In this document: positions 41,647 to 49,955 of the stretch, in pieces
Layout of the letters: every line of letters begins with the position of its first letter
How positions within the stretch are numbered: the stretch's first letter is position 1
Source: Bacteroidaceae bacterium
GTDB taxonomy: Bacteria; Bacteroidota; Bacteroidia; Bacteroidales; Bacteroidaceae
Length of the DNA stretch: 49,955 nucleotides
Assembly: GCA_017468985.1 (NCBI GenBank)
Contig: JAFUHF010000084.1
Span: 1 to 49,955, forward strand
Direction: 5' to 3'
The notes under the pieces: generated by a model
What the model was told of the DNA's origin: nothing
Databases searched by the model: none
What the model saw: the letters and a program-made list of their open reading frames with translations, nothing else
Translations under genes and position numbers: made by a program

Positions 41647-42573
41647 TTATCTGACAATCTTAGACATACCGCTCAAGTCTTCAGTTACCTGCTGGCACTG
41701 AAGGTTGCTCACGTCAATCTTTGAAGTACCACTGGCATCGATCAAGGCTTTCCCGGCCTTTCCCGAAGCTGTAACGGAGGAGGCACCGCTCGCATCGAAC
41801 GTAAGGTGGCCCACCTCACCGCTCAGCTTCGCTTTTGAGGCACCACTTATATCGGCCGTCAGCGCGGAGGACAAAATACCTTGTAGAGCCACCTTGGAAG
41901 CCCCCGAAAGGCCTAAACCCACCTTTTGGGCACGAAGTCTGCCTATGCCCATGCCGCTTGCTCCTGAGATGTATGCCAGCAAGTCCTTTTCGCTTTCAAA
42001 ATCATCAATGTTCACATTGCTGGCTCCCGAAAGCTCAATACTCAAACCCTCCGTCTGATGCAAGGTGCCCAGGTCGGCATGACTCACTCCCGACAAGTCA
42101 AGCGAAAGCAAACGGGGCGCATTGACATATAGCATGATGTATTCTGAAACCTTTCGTGGAACAATGGAGTAATGATCCCGATTCTCCACCTTTATCTTTC
42201 CATTGCTGTAGGAATACTTCACGTGGTTTTTCCACCGTTCGGGAATTTCAATGCGTGCCGAAGGCTGTGCATTTTGGTGGAAGATGACTTTCACCAATGG
42301 ACCTGCATCAATGCTGCTAAAATTTTGGTCAATGGCGATGTTACTCCCTGATGCAACAGCACTGCCAGACTCCTCCGTTTGGGTAACGACGTTGGTCATC
42401 AAGGGAGCCAAGGCCTCCTTCATCTTTTCATAAGTGAGATCGCCCGAAATCACTATTGCCCCATCGGGAATGTTTACTTTTTCTGATTGCTTATCCATCA
42501 CGTTGCTGCATCCCGTCAAGGGAAGAAGCCAGAAGCCCCCGATGATGCACGCCATGCTTTGTTTCTTCATCAT
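41647..42573 (-). CDS. DUF2807 (head GIN domain) lipoprotein
   Basis: The 308-residue product has a lipoprotein signal (MMKKQSMACIIGGFWLLPLTGCSN, lipobox LTGC). The C-terminal half is a right-handed beta-helix-like domain with repeating LSGASK, ISGASG and DASGASS turns, the hallmark of DUF2807. The family is common in Bacteroidetes envelopes and may bind polymers; function unknown. The frame extends to 42678 through a basic, unconserved segment. The Met-Met-Lys start at 42573 restores a normal signal peptide. No clear promoter was found on its side; TATATTTA near 42625 is a weak candidate. Confidence 0.87.
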   Translation of the reverse strand: MMKKQSMACIIGGFWLLPLTGCSNVMDKQSEKVNIPDGAIVISGDLTYEKMKEALAPLMTNVVTQTEESGSAVASGSNIAIDQNFSSIDAGPLVKVIFHQNAQPSARIEIPERWKNHVKYSYSNGKIKVENRDHYSIVPRKVSEYIMLYVNAPRLLSLDLSGVSHADLGTLHQTEGLSIELSGASNVNIDDFESEKDLLAYISGASGMGIGRLRAQKVGLGLSGASKVALQGILSSALTADISGASKAKLSGEVGHLTFDASGASSVTASGKAGKALIDASGTSKIDVSNLQCQQVTEDLSGMSKIVR

Positions 42574-42685
42574 TTTCTGTGCTGTTTTGTGAATATTACT
42601 GACCATATAACGCAAAAATCCCCTAAATATAACACGGAAAACCTTGTTTTTTTGCTTCTCCTCACTGCAACATGGCAAAAAGGCT

Positions 42686-42693
42686 TAACTTTG
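42686..42693 (+). promoter_or_regulatory. -7 promoter element
   Basis: TAACTTTG matches TAnnTTTG, 29 bases before the ATG at 42722. No good -33 match. Confidence 0.55.
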
Positions 42694-42721
42694 AAGTCGT
42701 AATCCATAAACTTCATTCATT

Positions 42722-43426
42722 ATGAAACATATGCTTCTCCTTCTCACGGTGCTCCTTCACACCGGTCTCTATGCACAAAACCTGACGAAGCATTCCGTCA
42801 GGTGGAACTTCAACGACGAAAGCAGCCTCGCAGGCTGGCGCTACGAACATCAAGACACTGCTCGCGTGCCCCAATACGGCTTGGAAGAAGGCAACCTGCG
42901 CATCTTCACCCGTCCCTATACCCGTGACCGCCAGAAGCTTTTTTCTCCCGGGAAGATCTACACCGCCGGCCGCTACCGCTGGCACACCTATGTGCCACCC
43001 ATCAAGAGAGGTGAACAGGTAAGCATCGGTTCGTGGATCTACTGCGACGACCATCACGAACTTGACTTTGAAGTGGGCTACGGCACGAAAAATGCCCGTC
43101 AGTCTTGTGGGGCAAAGGATGACGAATTGGTGGCCTACATGACGAATCAAGACCATCCCTACCATTCAGGTTGCGCAGCCGTAAAACCCGGATGGCACGA
43201 CTACGAAATCCGCCTCATCCCACGCAATGGCAAATATCTGGCACAATGGCTCATTGACGGAAAGCTCAAGCAGGAGCAACAACTGCAATTTGGACCAGAA
43301 GTAGCGTTTTTCATCTGTTGTAGCGTGGAAAACCTGGCCTTCACCGCCGACCACATTGCCACACAGTATTACTACGGACTCTTCGACCACGTTTCCTTCA
43401 AGGGACAAATTAAGCGTCAACCCTGA
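42722..43426 (+). CDS. Secreted GH16-like beta-sandwich protein
   Basis: The 234-residue product has a signal peptide (MKHMLLLLTVLLHTGLYAQ). A concanavalin-like beta-sandwich follows: WNFNDESSLAGWRYE, YTAGRYRWHTYVPP, then HELDFEVGYG, PGWHDYEIRLIPRNGKYLAQWLIDG. The ELDFE segment (Glu-x-Asp-x-Glu) matches the catalytic motif of GH16 glycosidases, as do the following W-H-x-Y strand and the W-x-I/D-G strand. It is shorter and more divergent than typical GH16 enzymes, so activity is uncertain. A small membrane protein gene begins 17 bases downstream. Confidence 0.7.
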   Translation: MKHMLLLLTVLLHTGLYAQNLTKHSVRWNFNDESSLAGWRYEHQDTARVPQYGLEEGNLRIFTRPYTRDRQKLFSPGKIYTAGRYRWHTYVPPIKRGEQVSIGSWIYCDDHHELDFEVGYGTKNARQSCGAKDDELVAYMTNQDHPYHSGCAAVKPGWHDYEIRLIPRNGKYLAQWLIDGKLKQEQQLQFGPEVAFFICCSVENLAFTADHIATQYYYGLFDHVSFKGQIKRQP

Positions 43427-43443
43427 CACCCCCTGATTAAGAC

Positions 43444-43698
43444 ATGAATCGCCTACTCCTGAAGCTCAAATCATGGCTGAGCCAACTCTCTTTCCGCACG
43501 GGTGTCATCGTACTGCTGCTGTGCATTCCGTTCTACGTCCTTTCGTTTGCTCAGTTTGCCCTCCCCCTCAGTTCACAAGTTAAGGGCACGCTGTGGATAA
43601 TTCTTTTCGGGTTGGCCAAAACTTTTCAGTATGGCGGACTGACCATTCTCGGAGCCGAAGGGCTGCTTCGCCTGAAGCGATGGTTCAAACGCAGGTAA
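43444..43698 (+). CDS. Small two-helix membrane protein
   Basis: The 84-residue protein has two hydrophobic segments (FRTGVIVLLLCIPFYVLSFAQF, about 17-38, and GTLWIILFGLAKTFQYGGLTILGAEG, about 48-73). It is flanked by basic ends (MNRLLLKLKSW and LKRWFKRR), which suggests both termini are cytoplasmic. The family is not recognised. It starts 17 bases after the GH16-like gene and ends 14 bases before the hairpin promoter element, so it is probably cotranscribed with its upstream neighbour. Confidence 0.7.
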   Translation: MNRLLLKLKSWLSQLSFRTGVIVLLLCIPFYVLSFAQFALPLSSQVKGTLWIILFGLAKTFQYGGLTILGAEGLLRLKRWFKRR

Positions 43699-43712
43699 AC
43701 CACTCACGTTCG

Positions 43713-43776
43713 GATGAGCAAAACGAAAATACTTCGTCTTTTCGTTTTGCTCATCTCTCACATAATCGTAACTTTG
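43713..43776 (+). promoter_or_regulatory. Hairpin-embedded promoter element (copy 1)
   Basis: GATGAGCAAAACGAAAA (43713-43729) and its exact reverse complement (43739-43755) flank the loop TACTTCGTC. The -33 TTTG at 43746-43749 lies inside the right arm. TAACTTTG follows at 43769-43776 with a 19-base spacer, a perfect consensus. It drives the gene at 43798. The hairpin could also end the upstream transcript. A second copy lies at 49841-49905. Confidence 0.85.
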
Positions 43777-43797
43777 CATGAAATTCGGCCAAGGCGA

Positions 43798-46700
43798 ATG
43801 AAAGCGGTATATATCGGACTCGACATCGGTTCTACAACCATCAAAGGCGTTGTCATCGATGAAAAGGGCAAGGTGATCTTCTCCAAATATGAGCGCCACG
43901 GAGCGCGCATCAAGGAGAAGGTAGTAGCCCTATTGTCTGAAATCAATGCTCACTTTCCCCACCACGAAGCCTGCCTCACCATTACCGGAAGCATCGGTAT
44001 GGGCATCAGCGAACGCTACGCCTTGCCGTTTATTCAAGAGGTGGTCAGCGCCACGCTCTACATGCGCACCGAACATCCCGAAGTCAATACGCTGATTGAC
44101 ATTGGCGGCGAGGATGCCAAAGTGGTGTTCTTCCGCAAAGATGCCGCCCCAGACCTTCGCATGAACGGCAACTGCGCCGGAGGCACGGGAGCCTTCATTG
44201 ACCAGATGGCCATCCTCCTGAATGTTGACATCGCTGAGCTCAACGAATTAGCCCTTAAGGCCACGCAAATCTATCCCATTGCTTCGCGCTGCGGCGTATT
44301 CTGCAAAACCGACATTCAGAACCTTCTGGCCAAGAATGCCAATCTAAACGACATCGCTGCATCCATCTTCCACGCCGTTGCCATTCAGACGGTGACCACG
44401 CTTTCGCACGGACAGGACATTCGCGGCCCATTGCTGTTCTGCGGCGGACCGCTCACGTTCATACCAGCCCTGCGAAAAGCCTTTGCCGACTATCTGGATC
44501 TGGACGAGAAAACCATCATTCTTCCCTCTGGAAGCCACCTCATTCCTGCCCACGGTGCAGCCATTCAGAGTTTGCAATCCTCCAAGGGGCGCGAACCCTT
44601 GGAGGAGTTGTTACAGCGCATCAGTACTCAGGAAGTTAGCACCTACAGCGGCAGCAAAACGCTCAAGCCGCTGTTCCATCATCAGGAAGAACTAAGCGCA
44701 TGGCAGCAGGAGAAACTCCATCACCGCATTCCCACTGCTCCACTGATGGCCGGACGCCACGAAGTAACCCTTGGCATTGATTCCGGCTCCACCACCACCA
44801 AGATTGTGGTGCTCAACACCAATAAAGAACTGCTGTTCCACTACTATTCGTCCAACAACGGCAATCCCATAGGCACCGTGAAGCAGGGATTGGCGGCCTT
44901 GCAGAAAGATTGTGAGCAAGCTGGTGCCGAACTGCTCATCAGGGGCACCTGCTCCACCGGCTACGGCGAAGACCTCATCAAGGCAGCCTTCGGATTCAAG
45001 GAGGGTATCATTGAAACCATTGCCCACTTCATTGCAGCTAAGAACATCGACCCCGACGTAAGCTTCATTCTCGACATTGGCGGACAAGACATGAAAGCCA
45101 TCTTTGTAGAACAAGGCATCATCAACCATATTGAAATCAACGAAGCCTGTTCCTCTGGTTGTGGCACCTTCATCGAAACGTTTGCCAAGAGCATGAACTA
45201 CACAGTTGAAGACTTCTCCGCCGAAGCCTGCGTAGGGCAGAAGCCATGCGATTTGGGCACGCGCTGCACGGTGTTTATGAACTCCAAAGTAAAGCAGGTC
45301 CTCAGGGAAGGAGCCACCGTGAACGATATCGCCGCCGGATTGTCCTACAGCGTTATCAACAACTGCCTGCACAAGGTGCTGAAACTAAAGAACACCGAGC
45401 AGATGGGGCAGCACATTGTGGTGCAAGGCGGTACAATGCACAACGACAGCGTGGTTCGCGCCTTAGAGCAACTCACGGGGCTCAACGTGGAGCGCAGCGA
45501 TCGCCCTGAACTCATGGGTGCCTACGGCTGTGCGCTCTACGCACAAAAGGAGATGACGCAACAGCTGTCGCTTCACGACCTCACTGAGAGTGCATCCTTC
45601 GAAACCCAGCAGTTGCAGTGCCACGGATGTGAGAACAACTGCCAAATCAGCAAATACATCTTCAAGAACGGAAAGACCTACTTCTCGGGCAACAAGTGCG
45701 AACGCATCTTTTCCAACCGTGGCAAACACGTACACTTAGATCGGAATCTGTACACCGAAAAGCTGCAACTGCTCTTCGATCGACAGCAGCCCGATGACCT
45801 TCAGGCCAAACTTTGCATAGGCATTCCACGAGTGCTCAACCAATTCGAGGAATACCCCTTCTGGCATACGCTGTTCAGCCTCTGCGGCATTCGCGTTCAG
45901 CTTTCTGATGCTTCCACCTACCAGCAATACGAGCAGGGGGTGAAGTATGTCATGTCCGACAACATCTGCTTCCCGGCCAAGCTGGTTCACAGCCACATCC
46001 TCAACTTGCAGGAAAAACAGGTGGACCGAATCTTCTTCCCCTACGTCGTTTACGAAAGACAGAAGGAGGGACCGAACAGCTATAACTGCCCCATCGTTAC
46101 GGGCTATAGCGATGTGGTTCGCAGTGCCATGAAACTCTCCGTTCCCTTAGACTCTCCCACCATCAGTTTCAAGGACGAAACGGCCCTGCTGCACCAAGTA
46201 ACCACTTATCTCACAGGTCTGGGCATTTCCAAACGCATAATCAAAAAAGCCTTCAGCGCCGCTTTGGCCGAACAGCGCAGTTTTGAGCAACAGATTGCGC
46301 AGGCTAACCAAGCTGCCTATGCTCAGGCCAAGAAGGAAGGGCGGTTGTCCATTGTGCTGGCCGGCCGGCCTTACCACAGCGACCCGTTGATTCAGCACAA
46401 GCTGTCCGACATGGTGTGCTCCCTGGGGGCCGACTGCCTGACAGCCGACATCGTAAGAAATCAGGAGGTCGACATCAGCGACATTCAGTTCGTATCGCAA
46501 TGGGCCTATCCCGAACAGATTCTGAAAGCTGCAAAGTGGGTGGCTCTACAGCCTGAAAACGTGCAGTTCGTTGAACTCACCAGTTTCGGCTGCGGCCCCG
46601 ATGCCTTCATGCTCGACGAAATCCACACCCTGCTTCAGCGCCACGGCAAAGCGCTCACCCAGCTGAAGATTGATGACGTATGCAACATAGGGTCACTCCG

Positions 46701-48024
46701 CCTGAGGGTGCGCTCCGTTGTGGACAGCCTGAAGCTTCAGGTCTCCTCCTCTTCATCTCGCGAAACCCAACGCCCAAGCCTACCCTTCCGCACCACTCCC
46801 GTCTATACGGAAGAGCTAAGGGCCAGCCGGCACAAGATCATCGTGCCCTACTTCACGAGTTTCATCACTCCCCTCGTGCCCAGCTTTATGAAATTGGCCG
46901 GATACGACGTGGAGGTGCTCCCCCTGAGCGATCCACAGTCTGACGACTGGGGCCTGCGCCATGCCAATAACGAAATCTGCTATCCTGCCACACTCATCGT
47001 GGGCGACATTGTCAAGGCATTCCAGAGCGGACGCTACGATCCTCATACCACCACGGCGCTTATCACCCAAACCGGAGGGCAATGCCGTGCAAGCAACTAC
47101 ATTTCCCTTATCAAGAAAGCACTGGTCGAAGCCGGTTATGGCGAAGTTCCCGTCGTATCGCTGTCCATGAGCAAAAACCTGCTCAACCATCAGCCGGGCT
47201 TCACGCTCAACTGGAAAAAGATCATCCCTATAGCCATTACCACCATTCTCTACACCGACGCCATTGCTAAGATGTACTACGTTGCCGTACCTCGCGAAAA
47301 GGAGAAAGGCAAGGCCGAAATGCTGCGCGACAAATACCTTGACATTGCCAAATCGTCAGTGGAGCGAGGTGAGGGCAAGGAACTGCTGACCTATCTCGAA
47401 GTGGCTGCCAACGACTTCAACCGCATTACCAATGATCTTGATTGTCCCAGGGTGGGCATCGTAGGCGAAATCTATCTGAAGTTCAATCCCTACGCCCAGC
47501 GCGGCATTACGAATTGGTTGGTGGAGAATCAGATTGAAGTGGAACCACCCCTGCTTTTCAACTTCTTCATGCAGAGCTTCGTCAATCAGGACGTAAAGCG
47601 TGAGACAGAAATCGAAACGCCCCGAGTTCCCCGTTTCCTCATCCGCGGCTTCTATCACCTGATTCGCTACCGCATTCATCAGGTCAACAAAGCTTGCTCC
47701 GCCTTCCGCTACTACCGGCCCTTCGACGACATCTACGAGTTAGCCCGTAATGCGAGGCAAATTGTTTCGCTGTCCGCCCAGTTTGGTGAGGGCTGGCTGC
47801 TCCCTGGCGAAGTGGCCACAATGGTCCAACACGGCGTGAACCACGTCATCAGCCTGCAGCCCTTTGGCTGCATTGCCAACCACATCATTGCCAAAGGAGT
47901 GGAGAAGCGCCTGCGCACCCTCTTCCCCAAGCTCAATTATCTCAGCTTGGATTTCGACAGCGGCGTGAGCGAAGTGAATGTCACCAACCGCCTGCTGCTC
48001 TTTGCCAACGACTTGCTTCGTTGA
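43798..48024 (+). CDS. 2-hydroxyacyl-CoA dehydratase activase fusion protein (BadF/HgdC type)
   Basis: The 1408-residue fusion holds two activase domains. The first (about 1-265) has IGLDIGSTTIKGVVID, GGEDAKVVFF, GNCAGGTGAF (Cys near 125) and SRCGVFCKTD. The second (about 320-590) has LGIDSGSTTTKIVVLN, DIGGQDMKAIF, NEACSSGCGTF and LGTRCTVF. Paired Cys in each can hold the bridging [4Fe-4S] cluster of ATP-driven electron activators. From about 650 a DUF2229-like region follows (LCIGIPRVLNQFEEYPFW, MSDNICFPAKL). HgdB-like dehydratase segments (VVALQPEN-type, FGCGPDAFMLDEIHTLL, LQPFGCIANHIIAKG) fill the rest. The true substrate is unknown. The frame reaches 43714 inside the hairpin; MKAVYIGLDIG at 43798 is the start. 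It abuts the sialidase stop. Confidence 0.93.
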   Translation: MKAVYIGLDIGSTTIKGVVIDEKGKVIFSKYERHGARIKEKVVALLSEINAHFPHHEACLTITGSIGMGISERYALPFIQEVVSATLYMRTEHPEVNTLIDIGGEDAKVVFFRKDAAPDLRMNGNCAGGTGAFIDQMAILLNVDIAELNELALKATQIYPIASRCGVFCKTDIQNLLAKNANLNDIAASIFHAVAIQTVTTLSHGQDIRGPLLFCGGPLTFIPALRKAFADYLDLDEKTIILPSGSHLIPAHGAAIQSLQSSKGREPLEELLQRISTQEVSTYSGSKTLKPLFHHQEELSAWQQEKLHHRIPTAPLMAGRHEVTLGIDSGSTTTKIVVLNTNKELLFHYYSSNNGNPIGTVKQGLAALQKDCEQAGAELLIRGTCSTGYGEDLIKAAFGFKEGIIETIAHFIAAKNIDPDVSFILDIGGQDMKAIFVEQGIINHIEINEACSSGCGTFIETFAKSMNYTVEDFSAEACVGQKPCDLGTRCTVFMNSKVKQVLREGATVNDIAAGLSYSVINNCLHKVLKLKNTEQMGQHIVVQGGTMHNDSVVRALEQLTGLNVERSDRPELMGAYGCALYAQKEMTQQLSLHDLTESASFETQQLQCHGCENNCQISKYIFKNGKTYFSGNKCERIFSNRGKHVHLDRNLYTEKLQLLFDRQQPDDLQAKLCIGIPRVLNQFEEYPFWHTLFSLCGIRVQLSDASTYQQYEQGVKYVMSDNICFPAKLVHSHILNLQEKQVDRIFFPYVVYERQKEGPNSYNCPIVTGYSDVVRSAMKLSVPLDSPTISFKDETALLHQVTTYLTGLGISKRIIKKAFSAALAEQRSFEQQIAQANQAAYAQAKKEGRLSIVLAGRPYHSDPLIQHKLSDMVCSLGADCLTADIVRNQEVDISDIQFVSQWAYPEQILKAAKWVALQPENVQFVELTSFGCGPDAFMLDEIHTLLQRHGKALTQLKIDDVCNIGSLRLRVRSVVDSLKLQVSSSSSRETQRPSLPFRTTPVYTEELRASRHKIIVPYFTSFITPLVPSFMKLAGYDVEVLPLSDPQSDDWGLRHANNEICYPATLIVGDIVKAFQSGRYDPHTTTALITQTGGQCRASNYISLIKKALVEAGYGEVPVVSLSMSKNLLNHQPGFTLNWKKIIPIAITTILYTDAIAKMYYVAVPREKEKGKAEMLRDKYLDIAKSSVERGEGKELLTYLEVAANDFNRITNDLDCPRVGIVGEIYLKFNPYAQRGITNWLVENQIEVEPPLLFNFFMQSFVNQDVKRETEIETPRVPRFLIRGFYHLIRYRIHQVNKACSAFRYYRPFDDIYELARNARQIVSLSAQFGEGWLLPGEVATMVQHGVNHVISLQPFGCIANHIIAKGVEKRLRTLFPKLNYLSLDFDSGVSEVNVTNRLLLFANDLLR

Positions 48025-49668
48025 TTACTTTTTTCCCTTTCCTCCCGTCAGCCAGTTCATGGAGAACCGCACAAAGCGCAGGTTATAGCCTATGTAGCCC
48101 TTTTCGCTGGGTGCATCTTCTTCAAAGAAACAGCCTATGGTGCCATCTTTCAATACCGTGAGCGCCGAATATCCGCTGCGGCCCGGACAGATGGGACGCA
48201 CATGCTTGAGCCACGTCTGGCCATCGTCTTCACTCAGAAATACGGAAACATTGCGCCTGTCGCTGGGATGATGGCAAATGGTGTGAAGCAGCAATTTCTG
48301 GTCCACGCCGATTTTGTTGGTGGAATAGCGAATGTAGTCGCCATTGCATGCCGGTTCCATCAGGTCTTCGCACAGCGTTTGCTCTCCGAAGTGAAGTTCT
48401 CCGTTCTGGTCCACCGTAGCCACGTTGAAGAAGCGGCCTCCGCGATGGCGCACACTCACCGAAATGCGGCCGTCGGAGAGTTCCACCACCTTCGATTCGT
48501 CCCCCTGCGTGGCCACACGACTGGGACACACCGTCCAGTTTTGGCCATCGTCGTCCGAGTACATCACGTAGTTCGTAATCTGTTTCTTCTCATCCTCTAT
48601 TACGCAGAGCACCGTCATAATCCGTCCGCTCTGGGTCTGCATCATAGCCCCCGATGCGGCAAAGGCACCGCGCCACTTGGCCCTCACGGGGTCTGCGCAC
48701 CCTGTGCCATAGATCTGGTCCGTAATGTCGCGCGGCTCGTCCCATGTCTCGCCATTGTCGTGGCTCACAATCAGCTTGATCAGTGCTCTTTCGTCGGGCG
48801 TTGAGGGAAGAAATCCGTTCTTCGACACCACAATCACCATGAGGTCGCCCGTGCGTTTGTTGTAAATGATTCCAGGATCGCCATGACCATAGTCACCACC
48901 CAGTTGCAGTGTGCCGGCAATGGTCTGAAGAGGGCTCCACGTGCGTCCGCCATCATCGCTGTAGCACGTAGCCACATCAATATTGTTGGGCAGATCGTAG
49001 TTGCTGTCCCAACGTTTGTCCATCACGGCAATCAGTCGGCCGTTACGCCCCGTAGCAATGGCCGGAATGCGCCAATAGTGCGAATGTTCCGACCAAATGC
49101 CGGCCAAGGTGCTTTCTGTCAGGAAGATTTGCGACCCTGTGAAGGGATGGCCGTCGATCTCCTGGGAGTCGAAGGCATATTCTCTCTTGTCATTTCCTGA
49201 AAAATAGGAGATGAGTGACGCATTGATGAAATGGCCCTCTGCGGCTTTTTTCGACACGTCAGCCGTCAGCCAGAAGTAGTTCTTGCCCTCGTGGAGCTCG
49301 CCCTTCAGTCCTTGGAAGTCCATCACTATCTCATCGTTCTGACTCAGGTTTTTGTTCACCTTGTAGGTTCCCAAGAGCTTCCGCTCGGCATCCTTCAGGT
49401 GTAGACCGAAGTCATTCAGCGTCTGGTAGAACTTCACCGAAGTCACGTCCTTAATCTGAGTGGTGCCCTTCAGGGTGAACTTAATGCCCTCTATAGGCGC
49501 AGCGGCATCTTTTCCATCCACCTCTACCATTATATATAATATAGGTGCATCCGTATTGCCTATGCCCGTAGCATATGTGGCAGGCATCACCTTGGTTTTC
49601 ACCACTCCGGCTATCAGCATCTGAGCCATTACGAGAAGCACCGTCATCAAAATCATTCGCTTTTGCAT
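48025..49668 (-). CDS. nanH: Secreted sialidase (neuraminidase), GH33
   Basis: The enzyme cleaves terminal sialic acid from host glycans. The 547-residue product has a signal peptide (MILMTVLLVMAQMLIAG), an N-terminal sialidase-associated beta domain (about 25-175) and a six-bladed propeller. YWRIPAI carries the first Arg of the triad (near 200). Four Asp boxes are visible: SDDGGRTW, SHDNGETW, SDDDGQNW and SEDDGQTW. SVRHRGG and GRSGYSAL supply the other Arg residues and the Tyr nucleophile. EDLMEPACNGDYIRY supplies the paired Glu. The frame extends to 49791 through an AT-rich, unlikely leader; the start at 49668 follows the TACATTTG element at 49715-49708. No nanATE genes are nearby. Confidence 0.95.
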   Translation of the reverse strand: MQKRMILMTVLLVMAQMLIAGVVKTKVMPATYATGIGNTDAPILYIMVEVDGKDAAAPIEGIKFTLKGTTQIKDVTSVKFYQTLNDFGLHLKDAERKLLGTYKVNKNLSQNDEIVMDFQGLKGELHEGKNYFWLTADVSKKAAEGHFINASLISYFSGNDKREYAFDSQEIDGHPFTGSQIFLTESTLAGIWSEHSHYWRIPAIATGRNGRLIAVMDKRWDSNYDLPNNIDVATCYSDDGGRTWSPLQTIAGTLQLGGDYGHGDPGIIYNKRTGDLMVIVVSKNGFLPSTPDERALIKLIVSHDNGETWDEPRDITDQIYGTGCADPVRAKWRGAFAASGAMMQTQSGRIMTVLCVIEDEKKQITNYVMYSDDDGQNWTVCPSRVATQGDESKVVELSDGRISVSVRHRGGRFFNVATVDQNGELHFGEQTLCEDLMEPACNGDYIRYSTNKIGVDQKLLLHTICHHPSDRRNVSVFLSEDDGQTWLKHVRPICPGRSGYSALTVLKDGTIGCFFEEDAPSEKGYIGYNLRFVRFSMNWLTGGKGKK

Positions 49669-49707
49669 AATTCGTAAAAAATTATATGATGTAAAACGTA
49701 ACATTTG

Positions 49708-49715
49708 CAAATGTA
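49708..49715 (-). promoter_or_regulatory. -7 promoter element of the sialidase gene
   Basis: TACATTTG on the minus strand matches TAnnTTTG, 40 bases before the ATG at 49668. The -33 position is not obvious. Confidence 0.5.
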
Positions 49716-49840
49716 CAAATAAAATTGAGAAGTAAGATGTGACAAACAGAGAATTAAAACCTTTGTATCCCTGAAAAATATCTTTCTCCATTACAAAGCA
49801 TCGGAAATAGCCGTAACTTCACATAAGCTCCTCTCGCTCG

Positions 49841-49905
49841 GATGAGAAAACTCAAAAATACTTCGTCTTTTTGTTTTGCTCATCACTCACTAAATCGTAA
49901 TTTTG
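49841..49905 (+). promoter_or_regulatory. Hairpin-embedded promoter element (copy 2)
   Basis: GATGAGAAAACTCAAAAA (49841-49858), loop TACTTCGTC (49859-49867) and right arm TTTTTGTTTTGCTCATC (49868-49884) form an imperfect copy of the hairpin at 43713. TTTG (49875-49878) and TAATTTTG (49898-49905) are again 19 bases apart. The driven gene must start at or beyond the window edge; an ATG at 49919 opens a frame to the edge but is too short to judge. Confidence 0.78.
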
Positions 49906-49955
49906 CAGCGCAAAGCTGATGGGAAGAGTCCTTCAGCCCTACCAAAGAGCCAGGC

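Noticed and set aside
49919-49955. Gene start at the right edge
   Set aside because: An ATG follows the second hairpin promoter and stays open for 12 codons, which is too little to call. The real start may lie beyond the edge.

Overview
The window looks like a chromosomal segment from a Bacteroidales bacterium, most likely Prevotella or a close relative. Three things point there. Start codons lack Shine-Dalgarno sequences. Many genes are preceded by the Bacteroidetes -7 element TAnnTTTG, sometimes with TTTG 19 bases upstream. The gene families are typical of the group (DUF4492 next to cydAB, DUF2723/GT117, DUF4886, a DUF6261-like protein, a eukaryotic-type GlgB, SIMPL, NfeD with an SPFH protein). 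I see no tRNA, rRNA, phage, insertion sequence or CRISPR array.

Layout. 1-137: a possible gene start running off the left edge, with a ten-base G:C tract early in its frame. 258-2168 (-): secreted FAD oxidoreductase. 2275-9693 (+): five-gene cluster with a class A penicillin-binding protein, kdsB, a secreted MORN-repeat protein, glgB and a membrane protein. 9694-12693 (-): DUF4492, cydA, cydB. 12731-19106 (-): licD-like gene, GT4, GT2 and a GH78 alpha-L-rhamnosidase. 19514-21455 (+): a DUF6261-like gene, a 40-bp-period repeat array and a small lipoprotein. 21610-27538 (+): LolA-like protein, two tandem GT2 glycosyltransferases, a PgpH-type 7TM-HD phosphodiesterase and asparaginase. 27600-29278 (-): FkbM methyltransferase, then an IspD/TarI-type cytidylyltransferase. 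29410-35808 (+): SIMPL protein, GT117 glycosyltransferase, polysaccharide deacetylase, NfeD and an SPFH protein. 35809-36557: intergenic stretch with a short repeat, a decayed gene end and a 32-base perfect palindrome. 36558-41564 (+): GH5-like protein that seems to lack its nucleophile, patatin, DUF4886 SGNH protein and a Tat-type Gfo/Idh/MocA oxidoreductase. 41647-42573 (-): DUF2807 lipoprotein. 42722-48024 (+): GH16-like protein, small membrane protein and a giant 2-hydroxyglutaryl-CoA dehydratase activase fusion. 48025-49668 (-): sialidase.

Common themes are the cell envelope (peptidoglycan synthesis, CMP-Kdo, glycosyltransferases, LicD and TarI-like phospho-substituent chemistry, deacetylase, LolA-like protein) and glycan degradation (GH78, GH33, GH16-like, GH5-like, FAD oxidoreductase). 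Energy genes (bd oxidase, asparaginase, dehydratase activase) fit a host-associated anaerobe that tolerates traces of oxygen.

The least explained signals are four. One is a promoter embedded in a hairpin, present twice (43713-43776 and 49841-49905) with an identical loop. The second is the 40-bp modular array at 20419-20744, which mixes two kinds of unit. The third is the homopolymer at 14-23, a possible phase-variation switch. The fourth is the pseudo-enzyme-like GH5 protein with a low-complexity tail. All functions are inferred from motifs read by eye; no database search was run.
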